A stretch of 64,000 nucleotides of DNA from Nothopassalora personata (GCA_033816765.1 CM066299.1:620001-684000); one strand, 5' to 3'; shown: positions 10,486-22,814, counted from the first letter of the stretch. The notes: generated from the sequence alone by a model not told the origin. Program-made: numbers and translations.

Positions 10486-11340
10486 TGCTACTTGCCATCT
10501 CCGATCGGCTTCAACATCCCATGTGGCATCCCTTCCACTGCAGCCTCTTTCTCCAGCTCCACAGCCCAATGTGTGTTCAATTCCAGCAGCCTGACTTCCG
10601 AGACATCGTCAACACCATCGACTCGGCCGTGATGCCCTTGCGCCGAATCATCGCCTGCACGTCCTCCAGCATCATGAGAAGACTGTCCGCACTGCCTGCG
10701 GTGCATCGCCGTCAAGTTCTTCGGGAGCTCGACATAGTCCTTGGCGAAGGGCTTGATGATGAGGTGGCGAAGAATGGCTGTTGGCAACAATGCCTGTGCT
10801 GCTACTGCAGCAAGGGGCGTGTGCCGTCGCTGGTATCGGTCGTAAGGTCGACATCGATTTCGTAGTTGATGATGCTTCCGCAGTGGGAAGAAAGCCGAGT
10901 CTTTCCCTCGAGCGGGCGAATAATGTCAAAGTCGCCTCCCGTGCTTCCTGTGCATCGATAGCCTGCGCCAGTGCGAAGGGGTTGTAGGCGTCTTGGTTCA
11001 ACTTTTCGAGGCCGCCATTTGCGAGCAGGCGCGTCACGGTGGTGTGCATGTCCTCGTGCTCTCCCTCGACGCACCACTCCCATCCTGGAGAGACCTAGAC
11101 GATAATCTAAGGCTTTGGCTCCACTGGCATCCCTCTTCGCCAGCCATCGCTGGGCGCTGCATGAACTTCGATGTGGCCCGCCATACTCCTTTGCGTCCGC
11201 CAAGGCTCGTGCGTCACCTCTGTTCTACTGTATGCGTATGTGGCGAGCCTTTGATCGGGTCTTCTGGTGGCTCTATGGAGCTTGCTTGTATCTGACGGGT
11301 CGCTTCTTCGCTCTCAATGTCGGCGATGATGGCTGAGGCT
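10486..11340 (-). pseudogene. Shattered third F-box-like paralogue
   Basis: Minus-strand peptide pieces in three frames follow the order of the two downstream copies. EHEDMHTTVTRLLANGGLEK matches the EMEDTIRRLFAG region. A Leu/Asp-rich segment near 10870-10920 follows, then LLPTAILRHLIIKPF, then a block MMLEDVQAMIRRKGITAES matching the C-terminal helix of copies 1 and 2. At least three frame changes and several stops separate them, so no functional product is possible. It completes a series from intact to one stop to multiply broken, reading left to right. Confidence 0.45.
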
Positions 11341-11801
11341 TTGGCAACGATCTGTCGAGCCCTGAACCGAAAGTCATGTCGGTCTCAGGATGATCAATAC
11401 GATTTTTGCGTGCTGATAACTGTCAGCATGTGCTGATCAATTGTTGAGCGATGCATTACCTCTCTGCCCCTCTTTCTTGGGCGACGATGGATTGTCATCA
11501 CATGCTATAGATCGAGTAATGGTCGCGGTATTGTCAAACACATGAAGCACAAGGAAGACAAGGATGTTTGCGGCAAGTCCCGGCCTCCTTGCCGCATTTA
11601 GCCGTACTTTTAGCATATGCTCTTTGAAGCAGCTGAAAATCTGTTTGCCGTTCTGAACTCGACCGTACAACTTTCTGTGACAAGACCATAGCAAACAGCG
11701 ACCCTCCTCCTTTTGATACCACAACCTCTAATCTTCGTACGGTCCACCATGGCACCATATATACTCCACGATACTAATAAGCAGCCAGCACCTCCTTCAT
11801 T

Positions 11802-12515
11802 ATGTCTTCCATCAACGGAATCATCATCTCGCCCTACCAAGGCATCACCGCCTCCACCAATCTACCATCCACTTTCGAAACTGAGCTCGCCGCCATAGGC
11901 TTCCGCTCCACAAGTATCACCATCTCATTTGCCAAGGAGGCCGTCTGGCGTGGCTCGCCACTCTCCAACGCCATCGGCATTCCAGTCAAGAGTAAGCAGA
12001 CTCATCAACACATGTTCATTCGCTAACATAGTATCCCTACAGTGACCTGGGCCGACAGCACCCTCATTCCCTCCGGCAGCACCATCGAGCACCCGGCCGC
12101 CCCGAATAACGCCACCGCCGCCCAGCTGCTCCGTCCTCTAGACTCACCCATCGGCAAAGAGCAGCCAGCCCTCTTGAAAGGTGACATCATCCTCGTCCGT
12201 GAAGATGGCATCGACATCACTGCCGCACAAGTCGCTCTGCTGTGCGAGTTTGCGGGTCAAGTCGCGCTCCCCAACAACCCGAACATTTCACCGAAGATGT
12301 TCAGCAAGGAGTTTGAGAAGTTGCAGGAGAGCAAGGTGCAGGATCCGAACTGTTCGGCGGAGTGGGCGGATGTGGAGAATTTGGTCGAGTGGGACCCATT
12401 GCAGGGCCTGACGGGGAATGCGAGGAAGAATAAGAAGAAGCAGATTAAGGCGAAGCAGTCGAAGGAGGCTCGTGCTCGTGCTTCGGTCAGTGGGCAAGCC
12501 TCGAGCAGTGAGTAG
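11802..12515 (+). CDS. Hypothetical protein, two exons
   Basis: Exon 1 is 11802-11991 and exon 2 is 12043-12515. The 51-nt intron has a GTAAGC donor, a CTAAC branch-like motif at 12023-12027 and a CTACAG acceptor; splicing creates a Met codon across the junction (A|TG). The product is 220 residues with no signal peptide. The middle part is a mixed alpha/beta-looking domain. The C-terminus (about residues 185-210) is Lys/Ala/Arg-rich (KKNKKKQIKAKQSKEARAR), a possible nuclear localisation or nucleic-acid-binding tail. I recognise no family. The start has a good context and the splice signals are clean, so a real gene is likely. Confidence 0.65.
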
Positions 12516-12719
12516 AGGGTGCATTGAGATGGAGGTTGTGTCTGTAGCGTTGCTTTGGAAATCGTAGGAGGTTGGCATAGCAGGAAGCGGCGCGCCAGCT
12601 TGGGCTGCTCCTTCGTTGGCAATGATACTACGCTACGTATACTAGCGCTCGCAGTATAGGAAGATACTGCATAAAACAGGAACATTGGCGCGCGTCGATG
12701 TCTCATTTTCTAAGAGTCC

Positions 12720-13406
12720 ATGTCTGCGGAGCGAACTAAGGCCCAAGAGGCCACGATTCGAAGCAATCGAGCCCAGATTGCAACAATCGAAGCACGCAAC
12801 GACCGGCGTGTAACTACAGCTCCAGACATGACCAGGGCTACCAGGACACCGCTTAGCAAGTCTGTGATCCAGACCGCCACATTCGACCTTGGCAAGCCTG
12901 AACCGTTGGCGCCCATCATCTTCGACCTGCGCGACGAGGAACAAGACCTCGTCATTTTCAATGTCGAGGGCTCTTTACCTGCAGGCGATGCCCAGGACAA
13001 GAACCTCCACCTGCGTAAGGAACGCCGGGAGGAGGATCGTGGAGTGTGCTTGCTGGTATAATCCAACAGCAACGAGCCACCGGAGTTGAGCTGCGGCCAC
13101 ATCTTCTGTGCCGACTGCGTACTTGCCTGGTACGATCAGCATGCCATGTGTCCGGTATACCGACAAGCCGTTGGCGAGGAAAGCATTATCTTGCTGAAGG
13201 TCATGGAGCGAGGAGAGTTGGAGAGATTGGAAAGAATTTTGCGTGACAATTATATGCTGAATGCAGAGACGCCAAGTTGTTCTCGGCCATATTTGAGTTC
13301 GAGGGATACCGGTAGGAGCTCTCCAAGCGGCAAGCAAGATATCGTGGGCTTTCGGATGGCTGAGTCTGGCCCTAGCGGGGGTTTCCAACAGAGGCTCGAC
13401 GAATAG
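12720..13406 (+). pseudogene. RING-finger protein gene broken by an in-frame TAA
   Basis: Frames 12720-13061 and 13086-13406 share one phase and are separated by TAA at 13059-13061. After it the sequence ELSCGHIFCADCVLAW is the central C-x-H-x2-C-x2-C part of a RING domain, followed by MCPVYRQ where CPVC is expected. The upstream pair shows only one Cys (GVC). So one stop and at least one lost zinc ligand are present. The CPVC-to-CPVY change needs TGC to TAC, and a CAA to TAA change would give the stop; both are C-to-T changes at CpA, the preference of RIP. RING proteins are usually E3 ubiquitin ligases. The C-terminal 100 residues are helical then Ser-rich. Confidence 0.6.
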
Positions 13407-13599
13407 CGCGAGCGCAAAGAGCATATTCTGGGACAGAGCAGATGGGAAGTAGCTCTGCCTTCTGACAGCTTTGCGGGACACAGGATCCTGAAGGATTGGC
13501 ATCGAGTTAGACCGAGCCTTGTTTAGTGCGCGTGGGAGCTCAATGATTGCCCCGTATGGCTGCTCGTCGAACCATTATACTGTCAACCGTCTTCCATGG

Positions 13600-14125
13600 C
13601 GGTGAATTACTCCCATAGGGACAATTATGTAAGAATTACTCCTATAGGGACTTATAGGGATGCCAAATTACTGCTATAGGGACACATTATAGCAGTCGCT
13701 CTTTATACGACTTCTTTATGTACTACTGTTATTTAATATACTCTGCTAGCTTATACGAGCATATTAAATAATAGTAGTACGTTTTAAAGCATATTGAATA
13801 ATAGTAGTACGTTTTAATCCTAACGACTCGTAGCTCGTAGCTTATATAAGTTACGGGTAGGTAAAGAGTAGCTCGGGGAGCAAGGACGACATAATAAGCA
13901 AGATAGGGCTTATCTAAGACATACAACACGGACATATAGTCGAGAGCCGACATTCGGAGTAATAGTGTATCTAGCATCTACAGAATTAACTATGTATCTT
14001 TTTGCACCCTACAATATGCCCTTAAAGATTGCTATAATGTGTCCCTATAGCAGTAATTCAGCATCCCTATAAGTCCCTATAGGAGTAATAAAGGACATAA
14101 TTGTCCCTATGGGAGTAATTCACCG
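13600..14125. mobile_element. Non-autonomous TIR element (MULE-like MITE), copy 2
   Basis: This 526-bp element begins CGGTGAATTAC and ends GTAATTCACCG, flanked on both sides by the perfect 10-bp direct repeat TCTTCCATGG (13590-13599 and 14126-14135). It is nearly the same sequence as copy 1, with an internal tandem duplication of about 30 bp near 13757-13817. No ORF of note is present. The 10-bp target duplication and long terminal inverted repeats fit the Mutator-like superfamily; assignment without a transposase is inference. Confidence 0.85.
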
Positions 14126-14135
14126 TCTTCCATGG

Positions 14136-15479
14136 TCATGATTGCTCTCAGTGTCTGGAGGTTCAGGTCCGGTTAGTACCTAAGTCGTAAGCCACACTCA
14201 CTGCTATATCGACGGACTTTCTGACTTCACATCACTCCCTGCTCTTCTGATCATTCTCCGTGGCCCGTGTCATACGCGTTCGCTAGAGATCTCTTATGAT
14301 GACCTAGCTGAGCCTACCTGACGGATCGACTGTCTGATGCTATTGCTCCTTTTTCTGTCTGCAGACCTACCAGAAGGGCCCGCTTTCCGACGCCGTCCAG
14401 GCATAATTCGCAATCTTTGCTTGTGCTGCGCTCTCCCCACTATTGGTCTTACCGCCACCACATCAAGCAAGGTCCACATTTCGGACTCCTGCTGTTCATT
14501 TCACTCCCACAGTCTTGCTCATCTTCGTGCCCTCATGGAGTGCTCGTCTTCGAATCTCCATCATGGCCTGTCGATGCTACAGTCGTGTATGTTACTCTTC
14601 CCGTACAAGGCAATATGCACGCAACTCGGCCCAAAGTATCCAACTTGTTCCCTCAACCCAAGGGATCCGGTGTTCGTTCTCCGCCTCTACATCGAGCATC
14701 TCGCCATAGCGTGAAACGTCACGAAAGGGCAGATCTGACAACGTCCTGCTGCTGACCGTCTCTTTATCTTGCTGTTGGCTGAGCCGCGGATCCGTACTTC
14801 GACAAGTAGTCTGAGTCTATTTTCTTCGGAGGTGTTGGGTCGAGTCTGTCGTTGCAAAGGCCCGATAGTTCACCGCGTTGCCGTGTACACATGATTTCCT
14901 GCCTCGTTCGTCGATAGATATCCTGAACTGTGGCGACGAGAGGTTGCGGTTATACTCGCTGGGGAAAGATGCATTCGGTTTGCTGTATTCCTGTACATTC
15001 GATCAGCGCTCGGCCGTGAGTAATCTGCCTGGCTTCCCTCACACTCTTCGATCTGACGACTGTGCTGGACCCAGTCGCCCTTGGAGGTAGGGCCGTGGCA
15101 TATCCAATGCTTCGCCAGTGCACTGTGCCTATGATCTTAAGATCAATCCCTCAGTCAATAGTCGAGCGCCGCGATACCCGTTAGAAATGATTGCGCTTGC
15201 TCAATACTGGACAGACTGCTTTTGCTTGAACCCGACAGCGCGTCGTTGCTCTGCAATGAAAGTGTCAGTAGTTCTGAGGTACAAACTCCTTCCACCAGAA
15301 AGCTGTGTCGTAGGGGTTGGTACTCATGGCGTCCGAGATGCATTATGTGCCATCATTCGGTCGTTACTAGTATCAACTTCCGCGGAATTGCTTAAATACG
15401 CCGCAGATTCGCACGTCGCCACAAATACACCTTGCCGACTCGCTTTCTCTGCACACGCACACAACCTCTGAATCTCACG
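14136..15479. other. No supported gene
   Basis: Only overlapping short frames (125 codons or fewer) without domains. The last 100 bp are the probable promoter and leader of the gene at 15480. Confidence 0.5.
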
Positions 15480-16235
15480 ATGGCGTCTCAAGTGCAAGAA
15501 AGTAGCAAGAAGACCTTCCTCGATCTCGCAGCAGAGCTGAGAAACCGCATCTACTTTCTGTGCCTGTCCTCGCCAAACGGCACCAAGATCGACCTGTGCA
15601 CCTTGTGCACCTCACCTCGACACGGCCACAGCCTCTACCTGCTCGCAAAGTGTCAGTCGCAGTACCATAAACGTCGGATTGGAATCGATGAGTCTTCCAC
15701 TAAGCCGCCAACCGTCGCGATCCTCGCCACGTGCAAGACCATCCACGACGAGGCCACGCCAATCCTTTACGGCATTCATAGCTTCAAGGTATATGACAGC
15801 TACACGCTCAAGATCTTCTCCGCGAAAGTCCGCTCTTCTCTGTCCCTAGTCAGGAACCTCAAAATCCAAGACTACGGCATCTACAACCCAGGCGGACTCG
15901 CCACACTCCTAGCCTCGAGTATGCCTCTTCATACGCTGAGACTACCCTTTCCTGAGACAGCAGGCATCGGGTCCACAGCAAACATGGTAGAAAGACTCTT
16001 ACCGCTGGTCAAGCAGATCAAGGCGCATCGACGTGCAACTGGAGGAAATTTGGCCGTTGAGAAGATCGTCCGCTTCGTCCCAGCAAGAGGCAGTGCAGTA
16101 CCAGAAGGACGCGCAGAAGAGTATACCAACATGATAAGCAGCTGGCTCAAGCAACGTTTGGAGGTGGACGAGATGGACGAGACGGAAGAGGGAACGAACG
16201 TATACAGTTACAGAGGGCTGCAAGTTTCTCAATGA
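15480..16235 (+). CDS. F-box-like domain protein
   Basis: The 251-residue protein starts with a short polar leader and then a fungal F-box-like helix (LDLAAELRNRIYFLCL, residues about 14-29). This is followed at 84-98 by the TCKTIHDEATPILYG signature common to a large, poorly characterised dothideomycete and eurotiomycete family (often labelled 2EXR or F-box-like). Members may act as substrate receptors in SCF complexes; this is not shown. The ATG at 15480 was chosen rather than the in-frame Met 16 codons upstream because the family begins close to the F-box and the context CACGATGG is good. Single exon. Confidence 0.7.
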   Translation: MASQVQESSKKTFLDLAAELRNRIYFLCLSSPNGTKIDLCTLCTSPRHGHSLYLLAKCQSQYHKRRIGIDESSTKPPTVAILATCKTIHDEATPILYGIHSFKVYDSYTLKIFSAKVRSSLSLVRNLKIQDYGIYNPGGLATLLASSMPLHTLRLPFPETAGIGSTANMVERLLPLVKQIKAHRRATGGNLAVEKIVRFVPARGSAVPEGRAEEYTNMISSWLKQRLEVDEMDETEEGTNVYSYRGLQVSQ

Positions 16236-19200
16236 ATGATACTGCCGTTGAGCTACTGGACTGAGGGCTTGAGGAGGTAAGGGCAGACAATGGGGCAGAG
16301 ACGAACATTTGGAACGTTGTGGGTCAGACCAGTAAGATTGCTTAACAATCTTTCACGCTGCAATTCTTGCGCGTGGATGGCCGTATGAGTTTCCTGTCTC
16401 CGACTCCAATACCGGAAATTGCTCGCGATTGGGTTGTTGTGCCCATACTTCGCAAGTTTGATCTCGAAGTTGTTCTTGATCTGTATTTTTCAACTTGCCT
16501 TATCTACAGTTCAGCTAGTACTGACTTCTCGAAGATGTCATTCGCCTGCTGCGCGTCCAAATGGCCCATTTGCCTCCCTCAGGACCCTACTAGTGGGAAC
16601 CATGAGCGATCGACCATCGACGCAATCTTATGAAGGAACAATGCCACTGTGGAGATCCATCTTTGTAAAAGTATTGTTGATCAGGATCTTTCAATTGGTT
16701 TGCCTGCGCAGCATAGCAATATCCTTGCTCTTGTCGTTTCGCTCGAAGATCCAATGTAATATCCTAGGCGGAGGCTGAATCTCAGTCCCATCACGCCTAT
16801 GCTGCACCAAGAACGCGAGTCGTTTCGCGATGCAGTCCACCGGACTTTGGGACGGTCTCATCGCACTCCTGATAGCATGGCACGATCGTGCTGTCCTCAC
16901 TCCCTCATCCTTTCCGCCAAGCTCGCCACATGATAGAAGGGAACTGAGGCCTTCTTTGCTGTGCAAAGAGTCTTCCCTCTCTACTTTACGCCATTGCTCC
17001 GCACCTCTTATTGACCCACTATCGAATCGTGTGTAGCGGATACCGCAGCCCCTCAGCTTCATCGTTCTTTTCGAATTTGGCCTCAAAGGTTGCTCAGAGG
17101 GAGTTCAGCGCTTCGCGGCACCGGATGGTTTCTATCGATCGTGGCAGGTGGCACTCGTGAGGTAAACGTGATATAGATCGTCGAGTGCTGCCGCTGTTGA
17201 TCTTGCCGCCGTTATTTGGTGAAGCACCGTCGATCACGTCTTCCATTCGAAATCCCTGGATGGAATACTGGGTGGTGACATCATTCTCTGGGCCTTTTTA
17301 CGGTGAGAGCAGCGTGTTGTAGCGCGAGCTGAACGGACTTTCACTGCACATCGGGGACGGGGCAGGACGCCGCAACAATAAGAATGAACGCGCGTCAAGA
17401 AAACGCGAGCGGCGACAGACGCGGAGGTCCAGAGCAGGCTAACAAGACGAATAAGACAACTGCACAGATATGAACGAGGCCAGATGATGTGTGAGGTCAC
17501 GACAGCCTCTTCTCCACTCACAGGCACGAAGCCAGGTGACATGATGAAAAAGGATGACAAGGATCTGATGGCGGTCTCCAGCGTCAGGCAACGAAGTGCA
17601 CCGAGACTGATGACCTGTATGTAAATATCAGCGTCCCCCGGGCATATCGCCGCCCGGACAGCGAAGTGATGACTGCAAAGAAGATGGGGCCTCGTTTACA
17701 ACGTGAGGTTGGCGCCAAGGTCTGGCGACCTGATCTCGTAGGTCACCCTGGATGTATGACCTTTTGTCCCCAGGCTAGAGCGGGTCGCCGCCGGAAGCTC
17801 ACACCTGGGTTAGAGTCGACACAGTCGTCGGCCCATCTTGAGGGCTGCTACCTCTCAAGGCAGGGCCCCTAGAGTGAGTGTGAAGGGGATGGAAAGCAAC
17901 CAAGAAGTAAAGAGCTTTGATACGTACCCAGACATGGTGGTTGGTGGTGGTTGGGGGGAGGGGGAGGGCGGTGTTGACCGATGAAGAAGAAAGGAAAGAA
18001 TTTGGAAAGCGCGAAAATGGATGGGTTTATATGCAAATCCGGGAGGCTCTGCTGCTGGCCAGTGCGTCTGACCAGCATATTGCTATGCTAATGTCGAAGA
18101 AGGGTAGACATATTGTGTGTCCAGCGGAACACTTTACTAGATCCGGGCAAACTTGAGGGCCTGAAGGGCATTGAGAAGAGTCCAGAGGGGTCTGGCGAGG
18201 CTGTCTGGGGCGAGTGAAGATGTCTGGGATGCTAGACGGCTTCAGCGCGGTGAATGTAGCTATGCCGCCACACCAGGTTGTATCATATGCGCACCCGGAT
18301 CCATTAGATCGATGCTTCAATGAGTTGGCGCCCCCCTTTGAGGCTGCCGCCGCGTTGCCTCGTGGTTGTGCAGGCGTGGTGGTAAGTTGTTGAGCTGCTC
18401 GGCAGCATCTGCGTGATCCCGATTACAGCTATGTGAGACAACGCCTTGGGCGGCGAACAGATCCGCAAAAGTCTTCTCTGGCCTCGCAAGACACGAATAC
18501 TGCAGCAGAACAACACATTGGATGTGATCACGAAGGCTGCACTGCATCAAGCAAGGATTGATTGGCATCCAATGGATCCAGAGCCACTGCAACAAACGAC
18601 ATACATATCGCCACTCCCATGGTCGCCACTCCACAGCTCTGATAGAGCGTCACAGCAGATCTCCGCCCTCTTCTCGATGTCCTACCGACAAGGTGCAACC
18701 ATGGCCGGTTCGACAGTTGCAGACGGCCCTCCAAGCCTTAGCTACCCAACCTCTCCCTCTACAGCACGAGCGCCAATGTTATAAGCGAGATAGAGACGGT
18801 ATTTGAGGAAAGAGGTTTGAGGATGGACTTCAATAAAGAGCCACACCTGCTACAAGCGCAGATCAAGATCGATGACAACATACGGGGACTGTTGTTTTCC
18901 CCACGAATACATCTTCGACGCGTAAGGATATACCAACCGTCGACTCCCGCCGCGACTATCGTTGTCGTACTCCCGATTTGAAGCCCAAGAGCAACGCTGA
19001 CGCCATCAAACGCTAGGAAAGCTGGCCTGCACCAATCAACAACCTCCGCGTCAACGGCAAGTTGGCCTTTGGTGAAGTAAATCACTACGTCTGATGAGTC
19101 GCACGGAGCCTCCAACAAAAGTAGACAGCTACCAGTTTTGTTCAGCTTGACCTAGAAAAGCTAGCGAATGGCCTCTTACGATGCAGACCGCCCGTCACTA

Positions 19201-21296
19201 CCGCTCGACAGCCCGCTGCTTGTCCAGGATAAAGATGTCGGAAGGAGGAGATCGCACAAGTATGGGACATGAGGGGTCACGGTAGGGATGAAGCCTCTGT
19301 TCTCCATTGCTATAACTCGAAAGAGAGGCACATGAGCACCGTGAGATCGGACGAACGCGGCATATGTTTAAGAGCAGGCTTTTCGTCCATACAGAAGCGC
19401 ACATTCAGTCTCAAGAGCTTCCCAGTGGCCCGCTGATGTAAAGGATGTCTTATCGTGACGTATACTCAGCTTTACATATCATGCAATCCTCAGACAGGCT
19501 CAATTCTGGCGTAGGTGGGATGCCCTTCTTCGACAAGATATGCTGGAACTCAATTTATAAGAGCCACATTGCCAAGGGTACATGGACCTCCGGGCGCAAC
19601 AACACCGCTTTGTAGGTCAACGTACTATTTTCGGGTTTCCTGGACGTATCAAGACCGTAGAGGGCAATTCCAGCGGTGAGTGATCTTGACAGTGCTCTAT
19701 GTTACAGCTCACAAAGAAAAGCCGCTGAAAGAACGATGGGTTGGGCCTCGACGGATGCGGACTCTGCCCAAATGGCCTAACGAAGAAATGGAACGACCAG
19801 TCGTCCTGGTACAACTTGAATCTGCCAGCATCATCGTTCGTTAAAAACACAGCGAGATTATGGTACAGGTCACATGCGTTGCGTGCCGGTGCCCGGAAGA
19901 CGAGGAGAACACGAGAGAAGTCAACTCCGGCGATCCGGAAACATTCACCTATGACGATTGTGTCAGGCAGTATAGTGTGCCGCAGTTTCATTCCCACCTA
20001 CTGAATGAAGACAATGACTATTCAGCGTTTACAGATCAGGCAATGCCGGTGGAGCATATAGCAGCATACTGGGTCTGGAGCTCATGAAGAAATGGAGGTT
20101 AGGTCTACAAGGAGGGTTCACACTGCCAAGGAGGCGACGATACTGTAAGTAGGCACGAGTATAGACTACCAGTCGGCGAGACTGATCGGGGCACCAGCTA
20201 GATTTCCGAAGTAGACCTATAGTCTCGGGAAATGCGGGCGACTCATTGCACCTCATCAACGACAACAGACCAAGTACCCTGCGCTATGTGCCCTGTAAAG
20301 GAAAAGCTTGCAGAATCTGCGCAGCACCAATAGGTACGGACGGCCTGGCGGCCTTGGCATGCAAATTCGTCCTTTCGCTCTAGAGCCTCCGAGTGTCTGA
20401 AAGATCACGCTCGCCGAAGTATGATCAGCGTTAACGCTGCCATTAGAGCCGGTTAGACGACCGAAGGTCCGCTCAGCCTGAAATCGGAGTTCAATCAGAA
20501 CCACGCAAAATCTTAGAGCTATCCATCATGCTGACCGAGCCGAACCAGTTTTATCCTCCTGGCCGCGCCGACAAGGATAATGGTAGCACGCTCAAAGCGT
20601 TCGTCGAGCAGGTGAAGACAGTCTCCTGGAAGAATGAACCTCTTCTGCTTATGCCCCATCAAGACAGCTGGGGCCGAAAATGCAACGTGGTAGAACCTCA
20701 GCGTTCCCATGAATGAGTTCTATGGATGTCTTGAGTCCCGGACGTGGCTCCAGGAGCCGCGAACCAAGATCGAAGATGCACCGATGCATCCCTCTGGCGA
20801 ACTGGTGCAGTTCGGGGCTAAAATGGGCACTAGGTCCGGCGAGGGTCATATTATCGCCTTAGTTTCGTACCAGACAAGCAGTGATGACGTGGCACGGGAC
20901 TTGGAGGAAAAGCGTGTCTGGTTTTACGGGTTCTTTTACAGCGTGGACTGGGTGTTCCAGGATCTGAGGCATCAGGTTCCGAAGCGTGGAGCAATGCTGT
21001 GATTGACAGCGACTGTGGAGGTCTGCTTCAGCGTGATGATTGCCTTGTGGAACATGGCAGGGAAAGACCGAAGATGAAGTAGATTGGGTCAGAGCAGAAT
21101 ATGTTGCGTAGCGTCCATTACTGTCGTCGCGCAGCATACTGTACTGGTCAAAACTCAAACCCAAACACCTTGCCCTTCCATGTCATTCTTTTAAGCAACG
21201 CGTCAAGCAGTCGTGGAATCAAGTCATCACTCCGAACACACCTTTCTCATCCGTGCTACTCTCCCAATCCCTGACGTCCTCGTCTCACGCGCATCC
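16236..21296. other. Five-kilobase gene-poor stretch
   Basis: No gene can be supported. The best candidates are plus-strand frames at 19860-20087, 20528-20716 and 20709-21002. The last encodes a protein-like segment with several Trp and Tyr residues, and together they could be exons or remnants of one gene, but no domain or splice model emerged. The stretch 17240-18500 holds only short overlapping frames. Confidence 0.4.
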
Positions 21297-22814
21297 CTAC
21301 TCGCGGCTGCGATGCAAGCGCCAGTCGTCATCCAGAACGCCCGCGCCAAACTGCTCCTCGAATATTCCCAGCTGCTGCTCCAGCTGATCAAGTTTAGCAC
21401 GCAGCTCTGGAGTACTCTCCGGATCGCTGTCCATCATGACCATGGCATCGTAATCCTCTTCGATTTTCCCGATCATGGCGATCTGCTGGAAGTTGTGCTC
21501 CTTGCAGAAAGCCTTGAGTTGATCGTGAACGGAGACGATGAGTTTTCTTTCGTCACCAGACGTGGAGTTCTCTTCGGAGTCTTCCAGCTTGCCCTTGACG
21601 TAGCTGAAAGCAGAGAGTGCCCAGCGGCAAAGCGCCTTGTCGACGCTCTTGTGCCATGTCGTAGTGCGATCGGCGTCTGAGGTGACGTGGATGACCTTGA
21701 TCTTCATGCCTTGGAGCATGGTGTTGCGGAGGTTGGCGTGAGCGCTGGCGGCCTCTTCGGTGGTGCTGAACTCGATCATGGCCTTAGCAGGACCAAGCAT
21801 TGCCGAGCCCTGTCCCTGCGCCTGGATAAGGTTGACGTTGGCAATGTTGCCGAATGGCCCAAACGCGTAACGAAGCATCGACTCTGTGACGCCGCTGCTT
21901 AGGTAGGTGATGTTCAGGGCCTTGGCAGAGGTAGTGTCGAAGCGGTTCTTACCGCCCGGCTGCAGCAGCATCTTGCGGGTGGTGAGCTGTGCCTGGATGC
22001 GGTAGAGTGCGAGTCGAAGGGGGAGCGGTCTAGCAGCTGGGTGGGGTTGGTCGAAGTCGTCGAATAGGCCAAGGCTCTCGATGTGGTTCTCGTCTGTGCC
22101 AAAGTTAGGATGCTTCATTACTTCGACTTTTTCAGAGGGAGTCTCGGGATACTCGATGCCAATCTTAGTGCAGCACATACCAAAAGCCATCTCCGGATGG
22201 AAGGCGTCTGCGAATTTCATGCCACCTGCATTCTCTTCAGCGACGAGGAGGTTGTAGAGGAGCTTGGCCTCTCCATGAAGTCGCTTGCAGAGGTCACGCA
22301 GTGGGAGCAGGACGTAGCGTGGCAGACCTGGGTACCATGCGGCGATGTCGTAGATGCGCATCTCCTTCTCGGCCGCGATCATGGCGTTCGTGAGGTGTTG
22401 CTTGAATGCCGTAGCGGCCTGTGGTTCGTTGCCCTTCCAAGCGTCGAGAGCCTTGTGAAGGACGTCGCGGAAGATCCGGATGTCTTTGCGCCAGTCTCCG
22501 AGTCGAGCGGCTCTGCGGTCGGCAGAATCGCCAGCCTGCTGCTCCATCATCGCCTCGTCTTGTGCTTGCTCGATCTCGTCTTCGCGCTGAATTGATTCTC
22601 GCTCAGCCTGTATGTCGCGCTGTCGTCGTCCAGGTCGCGATGAAAGAGAGGAAACGGACTCGTTGAGAGAGGTATTGGCGAAGTGGTCAATTCGGCGAGG
22701 CATGTTGTTTGTGCTTGTACGTGGGCCTCCTCGACCAATATTGCGGAGGAGGTCTTCAAGTTCGGCTGCGGTGACTTGCTGACGGCCGGTCTCGGGAATT
22801 CGTACGTAAGGCAT
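21297..22814 (-). CDS. RRM-domain RNA-binding protein
   Basis: The single-exon protein of 505 residues has a polar N-terminus, an acidic/Gln-rich helical segment (about 65-95) and a helical domain (about 105-215). An RNA recognition motif lies at about 299-378, with an RNP2-like strand LNITYLS, the helix SMLRYAFGPFGNI and an RNP1-like strand AKAMIEFS. A helical C-terminus (about 385-505) ends with coiled coil. RRM proteins bind single-stranded RNA in processing, export or translation; the specific role is unknown. The aromatic residues normally seen in RNP1 are reduced to one Phe, so binding may be weak or divergent. The ATG at 22814 is the first in the open frame. Confidence 0.75.
   Translation of the reverse strand: MPYVRIPETGRQQVTAAELEDLLRNIGRGGPRTSTNNMPRRIDHFANTSLNESVSSLSSRPGRRQRDIQAERESIQREDEIEQAQDEAMMEQQAGDSADRRAARLGDWRKDIRIFRDVLHKALDAWKGNEPQAATAFKQHLTNAMIAAEKEMRIYDIAAWYPGLPRYVLLPLRDLCKRLHGEAKLLYNLLVAEENAGGMKFADAFHPEMAFGMCCTKIGIEYPETPSEKVEVMKHPNFGTDENHIESLGLFDDFDQPHPAARPLPLRLALYRIQAQLTTRKMLLQPGGKNRFDTTSAKALNITYLSSGVTESMLRYAFGPFGNIANVNLIQAQGQGSAMLGPAKAMIEFSTTEEAASAHANLRNTMLQGMKIKVIHVTSDADRTTTWHKSVDKALCRWALSAFSYVKGKLEDSEENSTSGDERKLIVSVHDQLKAFCKEHNFQQIAMIGKIEEDYDAMVMMDSDPESTPELRAKLDQLEQQLGIFEEQFGAGVLDDDWRLHRSRE

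Noticed and set aside
22083..22595. 170-codon plus-strand frame
   Set aside because: Antisense to the RRM protein gene.
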